Assembly (NCBI GenBank): GCA_025355875.1
Contig: JANXYV010000022.1
Location: 1-52,201, forward strand
Direction of reading: 5' to 3'
From: Prolixibacteraceae bacterium
GTDB taxonomy: Bacteria > Bacteroidota > Bacteroidia > Bacteroidales > Prolixibacteraceae
Length of the DNA stretch: 52,201 bases
Shown in pieces: positions 1 to 10,900 of this stretch. Positions within the stretch are counted from its first letter, which is position 1, and each line of letters starts with the position of its first letter. The notes under the pieces were generated by a model. The model ran no database searches. It was not told the origin of the DNA and saw only the letters and a list, made by a program, of their open reading frames with translations. Both the position numbers and the translations under genes were made by a program.

Positions 1-74
1 AATTCATTAATTAACTGGCTTTGTTCCGTTGAAGGCAAGTTACGTATCGCTGATATTATTTGTTGATAGTTCAT
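1..74 (-). CDS. Partial small protein, antitoxin-like N terminus
   Basis: An open frame begins with ATG at 74 on the minus strand and runs off the window edge after 24 codons. The visible peptide has the pattern IIxxIRNLPxxEQxxLI, an amphipathic helix with a short 'LP-x-x-E-Q' turn. That pattern is common at the start of small antitoxin-like and addiction-module proteins of Bacteroidota. The rest of the gene is outside the window, so the family is a guess and even coding status is not certain. It is divergent from the PUL. Confidence 0.4.
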   Translation of the reverse strand, partial: MNYQQIISAIRNLPSTEQSQLINE

Positions 75-590
75 TGCAATTATTTTTGACTAAGATATGG
101 AATAAATTTAAATATTACAACGCTATATTAAACTACAGCCACTAATAATTATATAACATTGATTACCAATGATATAACACATTAAACTGAACGTTTATTT
201 TAGTGCAATAGCGGCTCTTATAAATTTCAATATAATTTGCTGCTTTACTGCATGTTAAAAATAGAATAAGTAAGATTCCGAAAAATTTAAAGCGCAATAA
301 AGTTATCCTGGTTTAGACTAAAAACAAGGCTTTCAGCCGATTTGGTCCTAAAACATTTTGTTTTCATTTTTTTTAATTTTTTTTTAACGCAATACAATTC
401 TTCCTCAATAGTAACCTAATGTAAAGACTCATAATATTTTAAACTCTTCAAGCAAAAGATAATTTAACGCAATTAAAAAATTGCAACTAATTAGTTATCA
501 GTATTATACGATTATACTTCTGATTTTTGTTTTTACATTTGAAAAGGAATTCTAAACTAATTTTATTCAAATCATTTAAAACTTAAAAGT
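75..590. other. AT-rich intergenic region upstream of the PUL
   Basis: About 515 bases very rich in A and T, with long T runs near 360-390. No convincing reading frame or RNA gene is seen. It separates the left-edge partial gene from the first PUL gene and should hold the PUL promoter and any operator. No clear inverted repeat for a regulator was recognised. Confidence 0.6.
534..541 (+). promoter_or_regulatory. Candidate -7 element of the PUL promoter
   Basis: TACATTTG matches the Bacteroidota -7 consensus TAnnTTTG. A start site would fall near 548, giving a leader of about 43 nt before the ATG at 591. No good -33 TTTG is present at the right distance, as expected if the promoter needs an activator. 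That weak -33 keeps the call tentative. Confidence 0.35.
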
Positions 591-3500
591 ATGAAGAAGC
601 TTTACTACTTGCTGCTTGGTTTTTTATTACTAGGCAATTATAGCTGGGCCAGCAAATCTGCAGCTATTATAAAGACAGACAAAGCACCCACAATTGATGG
701 TGTCAAAGATCCTGCCTGGAACCTTGCACCGGCCAATAGGTTTGATGAACTTATCAATGCAGGAACGGGTGATCCTACGGTATCCGGAACCTGGAGAGCT
801 ATGTGGGATGCTGATAATGTATACCTTTTATTCGAGGTGAAGGATAATGTTTCCATGAATAACGGTGCAGCTAATCCTGTTTGGTATATTCATGATTGTA
901 TCGAAATGTTTACCGATATGAAAAATGAAAAAAATGATGCTGCCGTCACAAACAGTAATGGACAATATCAATTACGCTTCATATATGGGTTGGATAATGA
1001 ACCGATTTATGAAAACCCAACATGGAATACATATAAATCGGTATCGAAGGCTAATGCGGCCGGAGATGGGTATGTAATTGAGGTTAAATTTCCATGGAAC
1101 TTGTTAACTGCAAATACATCAGTTGCTATTGCTGAAGGACTTAAAATTGGACTGGATTTTAAAGTGGTCGATGTTGATGTTGCCACTACTGGCGACTGGT
1201 GGCCATCCCATTTCGAATTTGCATGGAACAGTACAAAAGATAAAAAGCCAATTAATTTTGGAACAGTTGAACTTGCTCCGGTTGCTTCGAGAAATGCTGT
1301 AGCTGTACAATTACCATCCAACACTTTGCCTTCAATCGATGGGACTATTGATGATGTTTGGGCAAGTGCTGAAGCTAATCCTATTTCAACCCTGAGTAAT
1401 GCCGGTACTGGTGATCCAACAGTAAGTGCAACCTGGAAAGCCCTATGGGATGCAGATAACCTGTATATGCTTTTCGAAGTCAAAGATGATGTCCGAATAA
1501 ATAATGGTCCTGCCAATCCTGTATGGTATATACATGATTGTATGGAAGTATTTACTGACATGAAAAATCTTAAAAATGATGCTGCTGTGACTAATAGTGA
1601 TGGTCAATATCAATTACGATTCATATATGGTTTGGATAATGAACCAATTTATGAAAATCCTACTTGGACCACATATAAATCGGTATCAAAGGATAATGCT
1701 GCCGGAGATGGGTATATTATTGAAGTGAAAATGCCATGGTCGCTCCTAACTGCCAATACTCCTGTTAAGGCAGAGAAAGGACTTAAAATTGGTATGGATT
1801 TTAAAGTAACTGACGTAGATGTAAAAACAACCGGGGACTGGTGGCCACCTCATTATGAATATGTTTGGAACTATGCAAAAGATAAAAAGCCAATTAATTT
1901 TGGAACAGTTGAACTTGTTGCAGCTCCTCCAAAATCAGCTGTGGCTGTATCAACCAATTCAATGCCAACTATTGATGGTAATATAGATGCTCTTTGGGCA
2001 AGTGCCGAATCAAATCCTATTGCAAATCTGAGTAATGCCGGAACTGGCGATCCAACAGTAAGTGCAAGCTTTAAAACTTTATGGGATGCCGATAATCTTT
2101 ACATGCTTTTTGATGTGAAGGATAATGTCAGAATGAATAATGGTCCCGCAAATCCGGTTTGGTACATTCACGATTGCATGGAAGTTTTTACTGACATGAA
2201 AAACCTTAAAAATGATGCCGCGGTGACAAATAGCAACGGTCAATATCAATTACGCTTCATATATGGCTTGGATAATGAACCAATTTATGAAAACCCAACA
2301 TGGAATACATATAAATCGGTATCAAAGGATAATGTTGCCGGAGATGGATATATCATTGAAGTGAAAATGCCATGGTCGCTCCTAACTGCCAATACTGATG
2401 TTAAAATTGCTGAAGGACTTAAAATTGGTATGGATTTTAAAGTAACCGACGTTGATGTTGCAACTTCCGGCGACTGGTGGCCTCCTCATTATGAATATGT
2501 TTGGAATAATGCTGGAGCCAAAAAACCAATCAATTTTGGAATTATTTCATTGAAAAAGGCGCTGGATACTGAAAAGCCTTCTGCTCCTGGCTCATTGGCA
2601 GGCACTCTTACTGATTTAAGCGTAAGTTTAAGCTGGACAGCTTCTACCGATAATGTTGGAGTTACAGGATACAATATTAAAAATAATGGTACTGAACTTC
2701 TTACAACTGCCTCCGGAACCGAATTGTCAAAGACTGTCAGTTTAAAGCCCGGAACTGAAAACAATATCACTATAACTGCAGTAGATGCTGCCGGAAACGA
2801 ATCAGTTCCAAGTAATTCAATTAAAATTACCACTGCCGGACTTGCTCCGTTACCAGCAGGTACAACAATTGCAAAAGCTGCCTCAGCAATTACCATCGAT
2901 GGAAATGCGAATGAAGCTTCATGGAATACTGCAGCCTATCAAATCGCAAGAGTGGATACCTGGGCTCCCAACTACGAGATTAATGGTCGGGCCGATTTCT
3001 CTGCTACTTTCAAAGGGTTATGGGATGAAACAAACCTTTATCTCTTTGTTAATGTTAATGATGACGCTGTTTTTCAGGGAGTTGGAGATGCTGATAATAA
3101 ATGGGTAACTGATTGTATCGAAGTAGCATTTGCCAAAGATGCTACCGCTACTTACAAATACCGTTTTGGATATGGCAAAGATAATCAGAACCAAAAAAGT
3201 GGTGCTGAAATCGATGTACCTGCTGGATTCAAAAATGTTGGTGTAAAAACTCCAACCGGATATTCCATAGAGGTTTCTATCCCTTGGAGTTCAATTCCAG
3301 AAATCAAAGAAGCAGTAAAACGGACAACCAAATTCAGCATAAGTATAGCTTCAACAGACATTGATAAAGCTGATGCTGCCTTATGGACTGATGTGAGCGG
3401 CGTAATTGGATGGCCTTATGGTAAACTATCTGATGTTCTTGTTCTAACCAATCCTGATGAAGCTGTCATAGATACAAAAGCACCTGCTGCTCCAACTTCG

Positions 3501-4727
3501 TTAGGTGATACAGGTATGGATTATAAGAGTTTTAGTCTTAATTGGACAGCTTCTGCCGATGCCGATGCTTTATTATATACCGTGATGATTAATAATAAAA
3601 TCATTGCTACTACTCAGGATTTAACCTATAAAGCTTCAGGCTTGTTACCAAGCACCCCATATAGTTGTAAAGTATTTGCTAACGATACACAAAATTATTC
3701 AGCAGCTTCAAATACTATAGACTTGACCACACCAAATAAACCTGAAACCTTGGTAAGGAACGTTGGAATCACTAAGATAGATTTTGATCCATCTCAGGAA
3801 TATGAGTCATGGGATTCAATTACTCCTGCTCCTTTATATAATGTCGATCGCATTTTTGATTCTGCCGATTTATCTGCAGGCTGGAAAGCCATGTGGGACG
3901 CCACTAATCTTTATTTTCAGATTAATGTTAAAGATGCCAACATTTATAACAGCTCTGCCAATGGATGGGAAAATGACAATATCGAATTGTTCTTCGATAT
4001 GAATGACGAACGCGATGGTACATCATGCGAACCCACCGTTGATCCAAATACCTCCCAAGTCGACAATTTCCAGTATCGGTTTATTGCCTACGATCTGGTC
4101 AGACAAACCGGTTCGAGCAATCCTCCTATATGGACCGGAGTTCAAAGTTCATTCTATGATATTACCGTTGCCGGGAAAAAGATAGGGTACACTTGTGAAG
4201 TGGTTCTACCCTGGACAAGCCTGACCACGGCAAAATCAGACAAAATCAAGTTCACTCCGGTTTTGGGGAAAAAACTTGGTTTTGAGATACAAGTTACAGA
4301 TATCGACCCATTTGTAAACGACAAAGGAGAAACCGTATATAATAATGCTGACGCAAACGGAAACATGCATTGGAACTTACAGGATAACGCTGTTCAGTGT
4401 CACCGAAACAATTCCCAATACGGCGAAATTTCACTGAGCAAATACCAGAAGCCATTCGTAACATCTATTTCAGAAAATGCACTTGCCGGAAATTCATTGA
4501 ATGTTTATCCAAATCCTACACATGGTTTGCTTCAGGTTCAAATTCCTTCTTCCGAATATTCAAGCCTTCAAATTACTGATTTATCCGGGAAACCGGTTTT
4601 GAACCGATCTATCCAAAGGTTTGGCGGAAATGAAACAATCGATGTTTCTCGTCTGGCTGCAGGAATGTATATTGTTACTGTTAACAGTCCGAATAATAGT
4701 CTACGCACAAAAATTGTTGTAAAGTAA
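591..4727 (+). CDS. Secreted multi-CBM9 carbohydrate-binding protein with T9SS sorting tail
   Basis: 1378 residues with an N-terminal signal peptide (hydrophobic stretch about 4-20). Five CBM9-like modules lie at about 24-228, 237-445, 452-655, 767-956 and 1057-1284. Each begins with an 'xIDGxxDxxW' strand and carries a 'LWDxxNLY' core. Fibronectin type III domains sit at about 660-750 and 961-1048. The last 85 residues (NVYPNPT.G, ending KIVVK) are a type A T9SS sorting domain, so the protein is probably exported and anchored at the surface. No catalytic domain is visible, so it most likely binds glycan. The first three modules are nearly identical in DNA. It is the first PUL gene and is followed by a hairpin that could set its level above the downstream genes. 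The exact ligand is unknown. Confidence 0.85.
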   Translation: MKKLYYLLLGFLLLGNYSWASKSAAIIKTDKAPTIDGVKDPAWNLAPANRFDELINAGTGDPTVSGTWRAMWDADNVYLLFEVKDNVSMNNGAANPVWYIHDCIEMFTDMKNEKNDAAVTNSNGQYQLRFIYGLDNEPIYENPTWNTYKSVSKANAAGDGYVIEVKFPWNLLTANTSVAIAEGLKIGLDFKVVDVDVATTGDWWPSHFEFAWNSTKDKKPINFGTVELAPVASRNAVAVQLPSNTLPSIDGTIDDVWASAEANPISTLSNAGTGDPTVSATWKALWDADNLYMLFEVKDDVRINNGPANPVWYIHDCMEVFTDMKNLKNDAAVTNSDGQYQLRFIYGLDNEPIYENPTWTTYKSVSKDNAAGDGYIIEVKMPWSLLTANTPVKAEKGLKIGMDFKVTDVDVKTTGDWWPPHYEYVWNYAKDKKPINFGTVELVAAPPKSAVAVSTNSMPTIDGNIDALWASAESNPIANLSNAGTGDPTVSASFKTLWDADNLYMLFDVKDNVRMNNGPANPVWYIHDCMEVFTDMKNLKNDAAVTNSNGQYQLRFIYGLDNEPIYENPTWNTYKSVSKDNVAGDGYIIEVKMPWSLLTANTDVKIAEGLKIGMDFKVTDVDVATSGDWWPPHYEYVWNNAGAKKPINFGIISLKKALDTEKPSAPGSLAGTLTDLSVSLSWTASTDNVGVTGYNIKNNGTELLTTASGTELSKTVSLKPGTENNITITAVDAAGNESVPSNSIKITTAGLAPLPAGTTIAKAASAITIDGNANEASWNTAAYQIARVDTWAPNYEINGRADFSATFKGLWDETNLYLFVNVNDDAVFQGVGDADNKWVTDCIEVAFAKDATATYKYRFGYGKDNQNQKSGAEIDVPAGFKNVGVKTPTGYSIEVSIPWSSIPEIKEAVKRTTKFSISIASTDIDKADAALWTDVSGVIGWPYGKLSDVLVLTNPDEAVIDTKAPAAPTSLGDTGMDYKSFSLNWTASADADALLYTVMINNKIIATTQDLTYKASGLLPSTPYSCKVFANDTQNYSAASNTIDLTTPNKPETLVRNVGITKIDFDPSQEYESWDSITPAPLYNVDRIFDSADLSAGWKAMWDATNLYFQINVKDANIYNSSANGWENDNIELFFDMNDERDGTSCEPTVDPNTSQVDNFQYRFIAYDLVRQTGSSNPPIWTGVQSSFYDITVAGKKIGYTCEVVLPWTSLTTAKSDKIKFTPVLGKKLGFEIQVTDIDPFVNDKGETVYNNADANGNMHWNLQDNAVQCHRNNSQYGEISLSKYQKPFVTSISENALAGNSLNVYPNPTHGLLQVQIPSSEYSSLQITDLSGKPVLNRSIQRFGGNETIDVSRLAAGMYIVTVNSPNNSLRTKIVVK
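655..2555 (+). repeat. Three in-phase DNA repeats encoding CBM9 modules 1-3
   Basis: The same block recurs with only scattered changes. For example, the segment encoding 'QYQLRFIYGLDNEPIYENP' starts near 960, 1602 and 2238, giving periods of 642 and 636 bases (214 and 212 codons). Modules 4 and 5 of the same protein have diverged much further. This indicates recent tandem duplication or gene conversion among the first three modules. Confidence 0.9.
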
Positions 4728-4740
4728 AGTAAAGTAAAGT
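4721..4740 (+). repeat. Tandem AAAGT pentamer (four copies) over the stop codon
   Basis: Four exact AAAGT copies run through the end of the CBM9 gene. The TAA stop (4725-4727) lies at the first junction. Slippage by one unit would change the frame at the very end of the protein or move the stop only slightly. Confidence 0.85.
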
Positions 4741-4750
4741 GAGTTTTTAA

Positions 4751-4784
4751 AAGCAGCCGGATTTATTCCGGCTGCTTATTTTCC
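4751..4784 (+). terminator. Hairpin between CBM9 gene and glycosidase gene
   Basis: An 11-bp perfect stem (AAGCAGCCGGA 4751-4761, TCCGGCTGCTT 4767-4777) with a five-base loop is followed by ATTTTCCCC. The weak U tract suggests partial termination or an mRNA-stabilising 3' hairpin. It sits inside an otherwise continuous operon and would favour the first gene. Confidence 0.7.
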
Positions 4785-4812
4785 CCTTCTATTGTTATCT
4801 AAAATTGACTTC

Positions 4813-7800
4813 ATGAAAAGTACTACAGCTTTCCTGATTGGGTTGCTATTTTGTCTGATTGCCAACAATACTTTTGCTGAGAAAAAGGGATACATTTCCC
4901 GCGCAAGTATTGCTCCGGTAATGGATGGTATAAAAGATGCAGTCTGGAGCGAAACAACCAGCAACCAAATACCAAATCTTATCGGTGGTTTAATTGACGG
5001 ACCGGCTGATTGTTCGGCCAGTTGGTATGGTCTGTGGGACGCTGACAACCTTTATCTTCTGGTTGAGGTAACCGATGATATCCTGAAAAACTCCGGTCCT
5101 TCGGCTCCCAAATTCTGGATTCACGATTGTTTTGAATTATTTCTGGATATGCTGAATGAAAAAAACAATGTTGAAACCGGAGCAAGTACAACCGACGATA
5201 AGTATCAGTATCGCTTCATTTATGGATTGGATAATGAACCAATCTTTGAAAAGCCACCGGTTGCCGGTGTGAAAAATGTTTCGAAGGCCACAGCAAATGG
5301 CTACATCATTGAAGTCAAAATGCCTTGGGCAACTCTCATCGGGACATTCCCTTTTGGAGATTTAGTAATAGGAAAAAGCATCGGCGCCGAGTTTCAGGTA
5401 GCCGATCTGGATAATAACCCGCTCGAATGGATGCCCGATGCCAATTTGAGCTGGAACAATCCGACCGGAACAAATTTAAAGCTGGCAGCCAATTTTGGCA
5501 CCCTGGTTTTGGTTGAAAATAACCTTCCCGATATCACTCCTCCATCAGCGATTTCTGATCTTTCAGGCATTGCAAAGGGTTCAATTGAAACCGAATTAAG
5601 CTGGACAGCCCCAGGAGATGATGGGTTGGTTGGATTGGCCTCTGAAAATGAAATACGTTACAATACCAGCACAATCAGCGAAAGTAACTGGGCAAGTTCC
5701 ACGAAAGTTGATTCAGCCCTTGTTGCAAAAATTTCCGGAACCAAACAAAAATTTGTCGTTACCGGCCTTACCGGAGGTACAAGCTATTATTTCGCCATCA
5801 AGACAAAAGACGAAGCTGGTAATTTTTCTCCCGTTTCGAATAGTGTAAACGTAATAACCGACGCCGCTGATGTGATAAAACCGAGTCCGATATCTGATTT
5901 GAAAATCAATACGGTACGACCAATTTCAATCGAAATCCAGTGGACTGCCACCGGCGACGATGCAAATGTGGGCAAAGCCCTTTATTACGAAATCAGGTAT
6001 CTGAACACTCAGATAACCGATGCAAATTGGGAAACAGCAGTAAAGGTTCAAAATGTCCCGCTTACTGAAACAGCCGGGACAAAGCAATCGATGATTATTA
6101 TTGGATTGAAACCTTTAACCAACTATTTTATATCCATCCGGGCGACTGACAAACAGAAAAACACTTCAGAACTTTCAAATATTGTTTCCGCAAAAACAAT
6201 TGAACTGCTGGTCAATTCAAAAACCTCGATGGACCAGTTTATCGGTACCAACGCGTTTATCGACGATCCTCTGGATAAAATGAAAGCGGTCGGATATATT
6301 CGCGAGTATCACCCATGGAACTGGGACGAAGGTGATATTTATAACGGTAATCCGAAATCATATCCAACCTATCCAAACAATAAAAATGCCTTTAATCCGA
6401 GCACGGCAGCCGGTGGAAACTACTGGTTTTTCGATGATTATTATAAAAAGCTGAAAGATGCCGGAATCATGGTTTGTCCGGCAATCATGGGTTCAGTGGC
6501 CTGGCTCAATACAACCCACGACTTTGGGAGCAATAACATCCCGGTTAAAGCAGGTCTTAACAGGAATGACGCAAAATCCTATCCTGAACATGCTGACCAC
6601 ATGTTCCAGTATGCTGCCCGATATGGTTCCACCCCGGTTGCGGATAAACTTCTGAAGCTGGCTGACAACCAGCCACGAAAATCAGGTTTAAACTATTTGC
6701 GTTACCTCGAAAATAGCAACGAACCCGATCGCTGGTGGGGAACAGTAGATGAAAATTTCACTGCTGAAAACCTGGCGGCCATGGGTAGCGCCGACCGCGA
6801 CGGCAATTGCGGAGAAATGGGTGCAACTTTTGGGGTGAAGAACGCAGATCCAAACATGAAACTGGTGATGGGCGGACTTGCCCAATTGGACATCAAATAC
6901 ATAGAAAGAATACGTCAATGGTGCATTGCAAACCGAAAAGATAAAGCATTTGCATACGATGCCATTAATGTACACGAATATGCGATGAATAAAAGTCCCG
7001 AAGATTCAAAAATCAAAGAAAGAATTCAGGCTTTGGTTGATTACCGGGATCAATATTTACCCGATCTGGAAATCTGGATGACTGAATTTGGATGGGATTC
7101 AGGAACGAACACTACCCCATTCAGCCCTCCAGCCATTGGAGGATACAGTCGCGAAGAAATTCAGGCTCAGTGGATTATACGTGAGTATCTGTTATTGTCC
7201 TCCACCGGAATCGACCGGTCAGCGCAATACATGCTTCGGAATGTTACCAACAATGGCAAGGTTCAATTTGAAACCTGCGGTTTGGTCACCGAAAAAAACC
7301 AGTGGCAGCCAAAACCTTCCTGGTACTACACTTACACTACGAAGAATACATTAAAGGGAATGTATTTTACCGGAGAACAGGCTTCCTTGAACTCCAATGT
7401 CCAGATCTACACGTATGAAAATGTTGCCCAAGACACCATGGTGTACGCACTTTGGTCGCCAACCAGCAATGGTACAGTAGTCACTGCCTACCAACTGGGA
7501 ATGGTGAACGAACCCAAATCGGCTAACCTGGTTCAACTCACCAATGGATCAGTTAATGGTACTGTATCTAAACTGAAAATAAACCGGAACAGCATTAAAG
7601 TCGATGTGAGCGAACGTCCGGTGTTTGTGGTTTCCACCAAAAACAATCCGCTATCATCCGTCGAAATCAGGCAACCTGATCCTGAAGTAAATCTTTTCCC
7701 GAATCCGGTGACTGATAAGCTGACTATCGAGATGGGCGGTTTTGATGACAAGGAAAACTTTTCGGTCCGCATTTTTAACCTGAACGGACTAAACGTATTC

Positions 7801-7920
7801 TACAGCAATTCTGCACAGACTCAGCTTCAGTTGGATGTTTCATCACTCCCACCCGGAATATATTTTGCCGAGGTGAAAACGAATGGTCAGCTCAACCTGA
7901 AAAAATTTGTCAAATACTAA
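4813..7920 (+). CDS. Secreted CBM9-Fn3-Fn3-glycosidase (clan GH-A-like) with T9SS tail
   Basis: 1035 residues from the ATG at 4813, which opens a clean signal peptide; a TTG seven codons upstream is less likely. Order: CBM9-like module (about 27-235, sharing YGLDNEPIF with the upstream gene), two fibronectin III domains (about 239-345 and 355-462), a catalytic domain (about 470-925) and a T9SS sorting domain (about 955-1035, NLFPNPV). The catalytic part looks like a (beta/alpha)8 GH-A enzyme. E637 in 'NSNEPDRWW' would be the acid/base and E758 in 'WMTEFGWD' the nucleophile, about 120 residues apart as usual in that clan. The exact GH family was not recognised; GH39- or GH5-like are possibilities. 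It is probably the surface endo-acting enzyme of this PUL. Confidence 0.75.
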   Translation: MKSTTAFLIGLLFCLIANNTFAEKKGYISRASIAPVMDGIKDAVWSETTSNQIPNLIGGLIDGPADCSASWYGLWDADNLYLLVEVTDDILKNSGPSAPKFWIHDCFELFLDMLNEKNNVETGASTTDDKYQYRFIYGLDNEPIFEKPPVAGVKNVSKATANGYIIEVKMPWATLIGTFPFGDLVIGKSIGAEFQVADLDNNPLEWMPDANLSWNNPTGTNLKLAANFGTLVLVENNLPDITPPSAISDLSGIAKGSIETELSWTAPGDDGLVGLASENEIRYNTSTISESNWASSTKVDSALVAKISGTKQKFVVTGLTGGTSYYFAIKTKDEAGNFSPVSNSVNVITDAADVIKPSPISDLKINTVRPISIEIQWTATGDDANVGKALYYEIRYLNTQITDANWETAVKVQNVPLTETAGTKQSMIIIGLKPLTNYFISIRATDKQKNTSELSNIVSAKTIELLVNSKTSMDQFIGTNAFIDDPLDKMKAVGYIREYHPWNWDEGDIYNGNPKSYPTYPNNKNAFNPSTAAGGNYWFFDDYYKKLKDAGIMVCPAIMGSVAWLNTTHDFGSNNIPVKAGLNRNDAKSYPEHADHMFQYAARYGSTPVADKLLKLADNQPRKSGLNYLRYLENSNEPDRWWGTVDENFTAENLAAMGSADRDGNCGEMGATFGVKNADPNMKLVMGGLAQLDIKYIERIRQWCIANRKDKAFAYDAINVHEYAMNKSPEDSKIKERIQALVDYRDQYLPDLEIWMTEFGWDSGTNTTPFSPPAIGGYSREEIQAQWIIREYLLLSSTGIDRSAQYMLRNVTNNGKVQFETCGLVTEKNQWQPKPSWYYTYTTKNTLKGMYFTGEQASLNSNVQIYTYENVAQDTMVYALWSPTSNGTVVTAYQLGMVNEPKSANLVQLTNGSVNGTVSKLKINRNSIKVDVSERPVFVVSTKNNPLSSVEIRQPDPEVNLFPNPVTDKLTIEMGGFDDKENFSVRIFNLNGLNVFYSNSAQTQLQLDVSSLPPGIYFAEVKTNGQLNLKKFVKY

Positions 7921-7943
7921 AATTAAGAACTGAAAAACCTAAC

Positions 7944-10900
7944 ATGATGAATTCAAATCAAATCCGATTACGGTTCCTCATCTCCTTGTTTATGATATTG
8001 ATATGGGGAGGAGTATCACTGGCACAAAAGATCAATGCGACAGGAACAGTCATCGATCCTGAAAACAAAGAAGGAATACCCGGTGTCAATGTGGCGGTAA
8101 AAGGCACACTGACAGGAACAATCACCGATTTCAACGGAAAGTATTCAATCAGCATTGAGAAGGGCGCTACACTGGTTTTCTCCTTCATTGGATGTGTAAG
8201 CCAGGAAGTCAAAATTGAAGACAATAAACCGCTGAATATTAATCTTTTGCCAGATGTGGTTAATATCGAGGAAGTCGTGGCTGTAGGCTATGGCAAAATA
8301 AAGAAGAGCGATTTAACCGGTGCCATTTCAACGGTAAAAAGTGATGCTTTTAAGGAAATGGCCAAAACAGGCTTTGATCAGGCTCTGCAAGGCCGGGCTT
8401 CCGGAGTATTGGTTACCAACAACACCGGAGCTCCCGGAAGCGGTGTTTCCATCCGTATTCGCGGGGTTGGATCGATCGCTAAAAGCAACGAACCGCTGTA
8501 TATCATCGATGGAATCCCTATCGACAATGCGCAGATTTCGAACAAACAAACCGGAAACGACCAGATAAATACCATGAGCGGGATCAATCCTGATGATATT
8601 GAACGGTTTGAGGTACTGAAAGATCCTGCATCGTGTGCAATTTATGGCGCCCGGGGTGCAAATGGAGTTGTGCTGATCACAACTAAACACGGCCAAAAAG
8701 GAATGAACCAGCTTGATTTTTCGACCTATTTCGGATCTTCCTCAATCGTTAAAACATTGGATTTGTTAAACTCTACCCAATATCAACGGCTGGTATACGA
8801 AGGCCTGAAAAAAATGCGCGTTCCGACCGATGATCCGCGATACATCAGCGATGCAGAGGTTCAGAAATACAACACCAACTGGCAGGATGAAATTTTCAGG
8901 ACGGCTCCCACCTACAATGTCAATTTATCGGCCAGGGGCGGTAATGACAAAGGAACTTATTTCATCAGTGGAGGATACTACAGCTCCGATGGGATTGTGA
9001 TCAATACCGGAATCAAGCGGTACACTTTGAGCTCGAATTCCGACATACAGCTCAGTAAAAACGTAAAAATCGGTGCCAATCTGGCGGCCAGCCGCACAAC
9101 AGGCTTACGCCAAAACAATAGTGGCTCGAATGCAGCCATCGATGGCAATAAAGCAACTGGTGCGCCAATCATTGCGGCAGCACTGGCTTCAAGCCCGGCA
9201 TATCCGGTGCGCGATTCAATTGGAAGATATGCCATCGACCTGCGAAACCGAACCATTCCAAACCCGGTGATGCTGGCCAACGAACAAACTCTGACCTATT
9301 TCACCAACCGGATTCTGGCAAGTGCCTATCTCGATTGGGAAATCATCAAAGGATTGAATTTTAAAAACGTCATCGGTTCAGATTTACGCAATACCAAGGA
9401 AAATTTCTTTTGGGGACCTTATTATTTTCCGGACGACGGTCTTCAGATGCCGGGTTCGGCCCGAACCTCCGACAGTTATAACAACGGATTTTCATGGGTT
9501 TTCACCAGTACCGTGAATTACATGAAAGATTTCGGGAAACATGGTTTTAACTTCCTGCTCGGACACGAGGCATCGCGAATGGAATCGAGTAACACATACG
9601 TCGAAGTGGGCGGAATGCCTGTTGATTATATCAAAACTTTTGATTCGTCGCCTGCACGTACTGTTTCTTCAAACGGGTACACGGCCAACGCACTCGAATC
9701 CTACTTTGCCCGGGTGAACTATGATTACGACGGGAAATACCTGGTCCAGATTAATGTCAGACGCGACGGCTCATCCCGCTTCGGAAAAGAATCGAAATGG
9801 GGAGTTTTCCCGGCCATGTCATTCGGATGGAATGCTGCCAAAGAGAATTTCATGCAAAATCAAAAAGTGATCAGCGAATTGAAACCCCGCATCAGTATTG
9901 GTGTTACAGGAAATCAGAACATCGGGGATTATGCATGGCGGGGAGCATTTAAGGTTGGTACTATCCCCGACAGCTATGATCAGGATGGAATCGTAATGAA
10001 TTATCTCGGCCAACTAGGTGGAAAATACACATCCATTTCCGATTACGGATTTTCCTGGGAACAGAGCACAACCAAAGACATCGGTTTCGATTTGGGTTTG
10101 TTCGATAACCGGATATCCATTTCGACCGATATCTATCAGCGGGTTACCGACAAATTGATCCTGGACGTTCAGTTACCGGTTACCACCGGCGTTTATTCAG
10201 CAACCAATAATGCCGGAAAACTAACCAACAGTGGGTACGAATTCTCGATTACTTCTCACAATCTGACTGGCAAATTCAGCTGGATCACCGATTTCAATAT
10301 CTCCGGATCAAAACTCCTGATCAACAAACTGATTTCCGACAGTATGAAAGTTGGAAACAACATCCTGATCATGGGTAAGGATCTGCAGATCTTCACCTAC
10401 GAACGCGAGGTAAACGTGGATTCAATCAAAGGATTTGTGAAGCTCAAGGATTTGAATGGCGACGGAGTGGTGTCGTATGGTGGAGGCAATGCTGATAAAA
10501 GGACGTTTGGCTCACCATTACCCAAGTTTTATGGTGGACTGAACAATACGTTTATGTACAAAGGTTTTGAGTTTTCGTTTTTCTTTCAATTCGTCTACGG
10601 AAACAAGATTTACAACGCTACCCGACAAACCCTTGAGAGTTTGCAGGTTCCATCAGGCCAAACTTTGGTCGTGAACTCGACAAAGGTATCCTTTGAGAAC
10701 CGATGGCTTTCAAAAGATGTGGTCGATGCCGATGGGAATGTCATTTATAAGAAAAACATCCACACAATTTATCCGACCACCAACTTCGCCGGAAATAACA
10801 TCGACCAGCGCGAAGGAAACTCCGGTTTCGTCGAAGATGGATCTTATCTGCGCCTGAAAACCATGAATTTTGGATACAACATTCCATCTAAATATTTGAC

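Noticed and set aside
655-2555. Periodic repeats considered as a CRISPR-like array
   Set aside because: The unit is over 630 bases, in frame and encodes protein modules.
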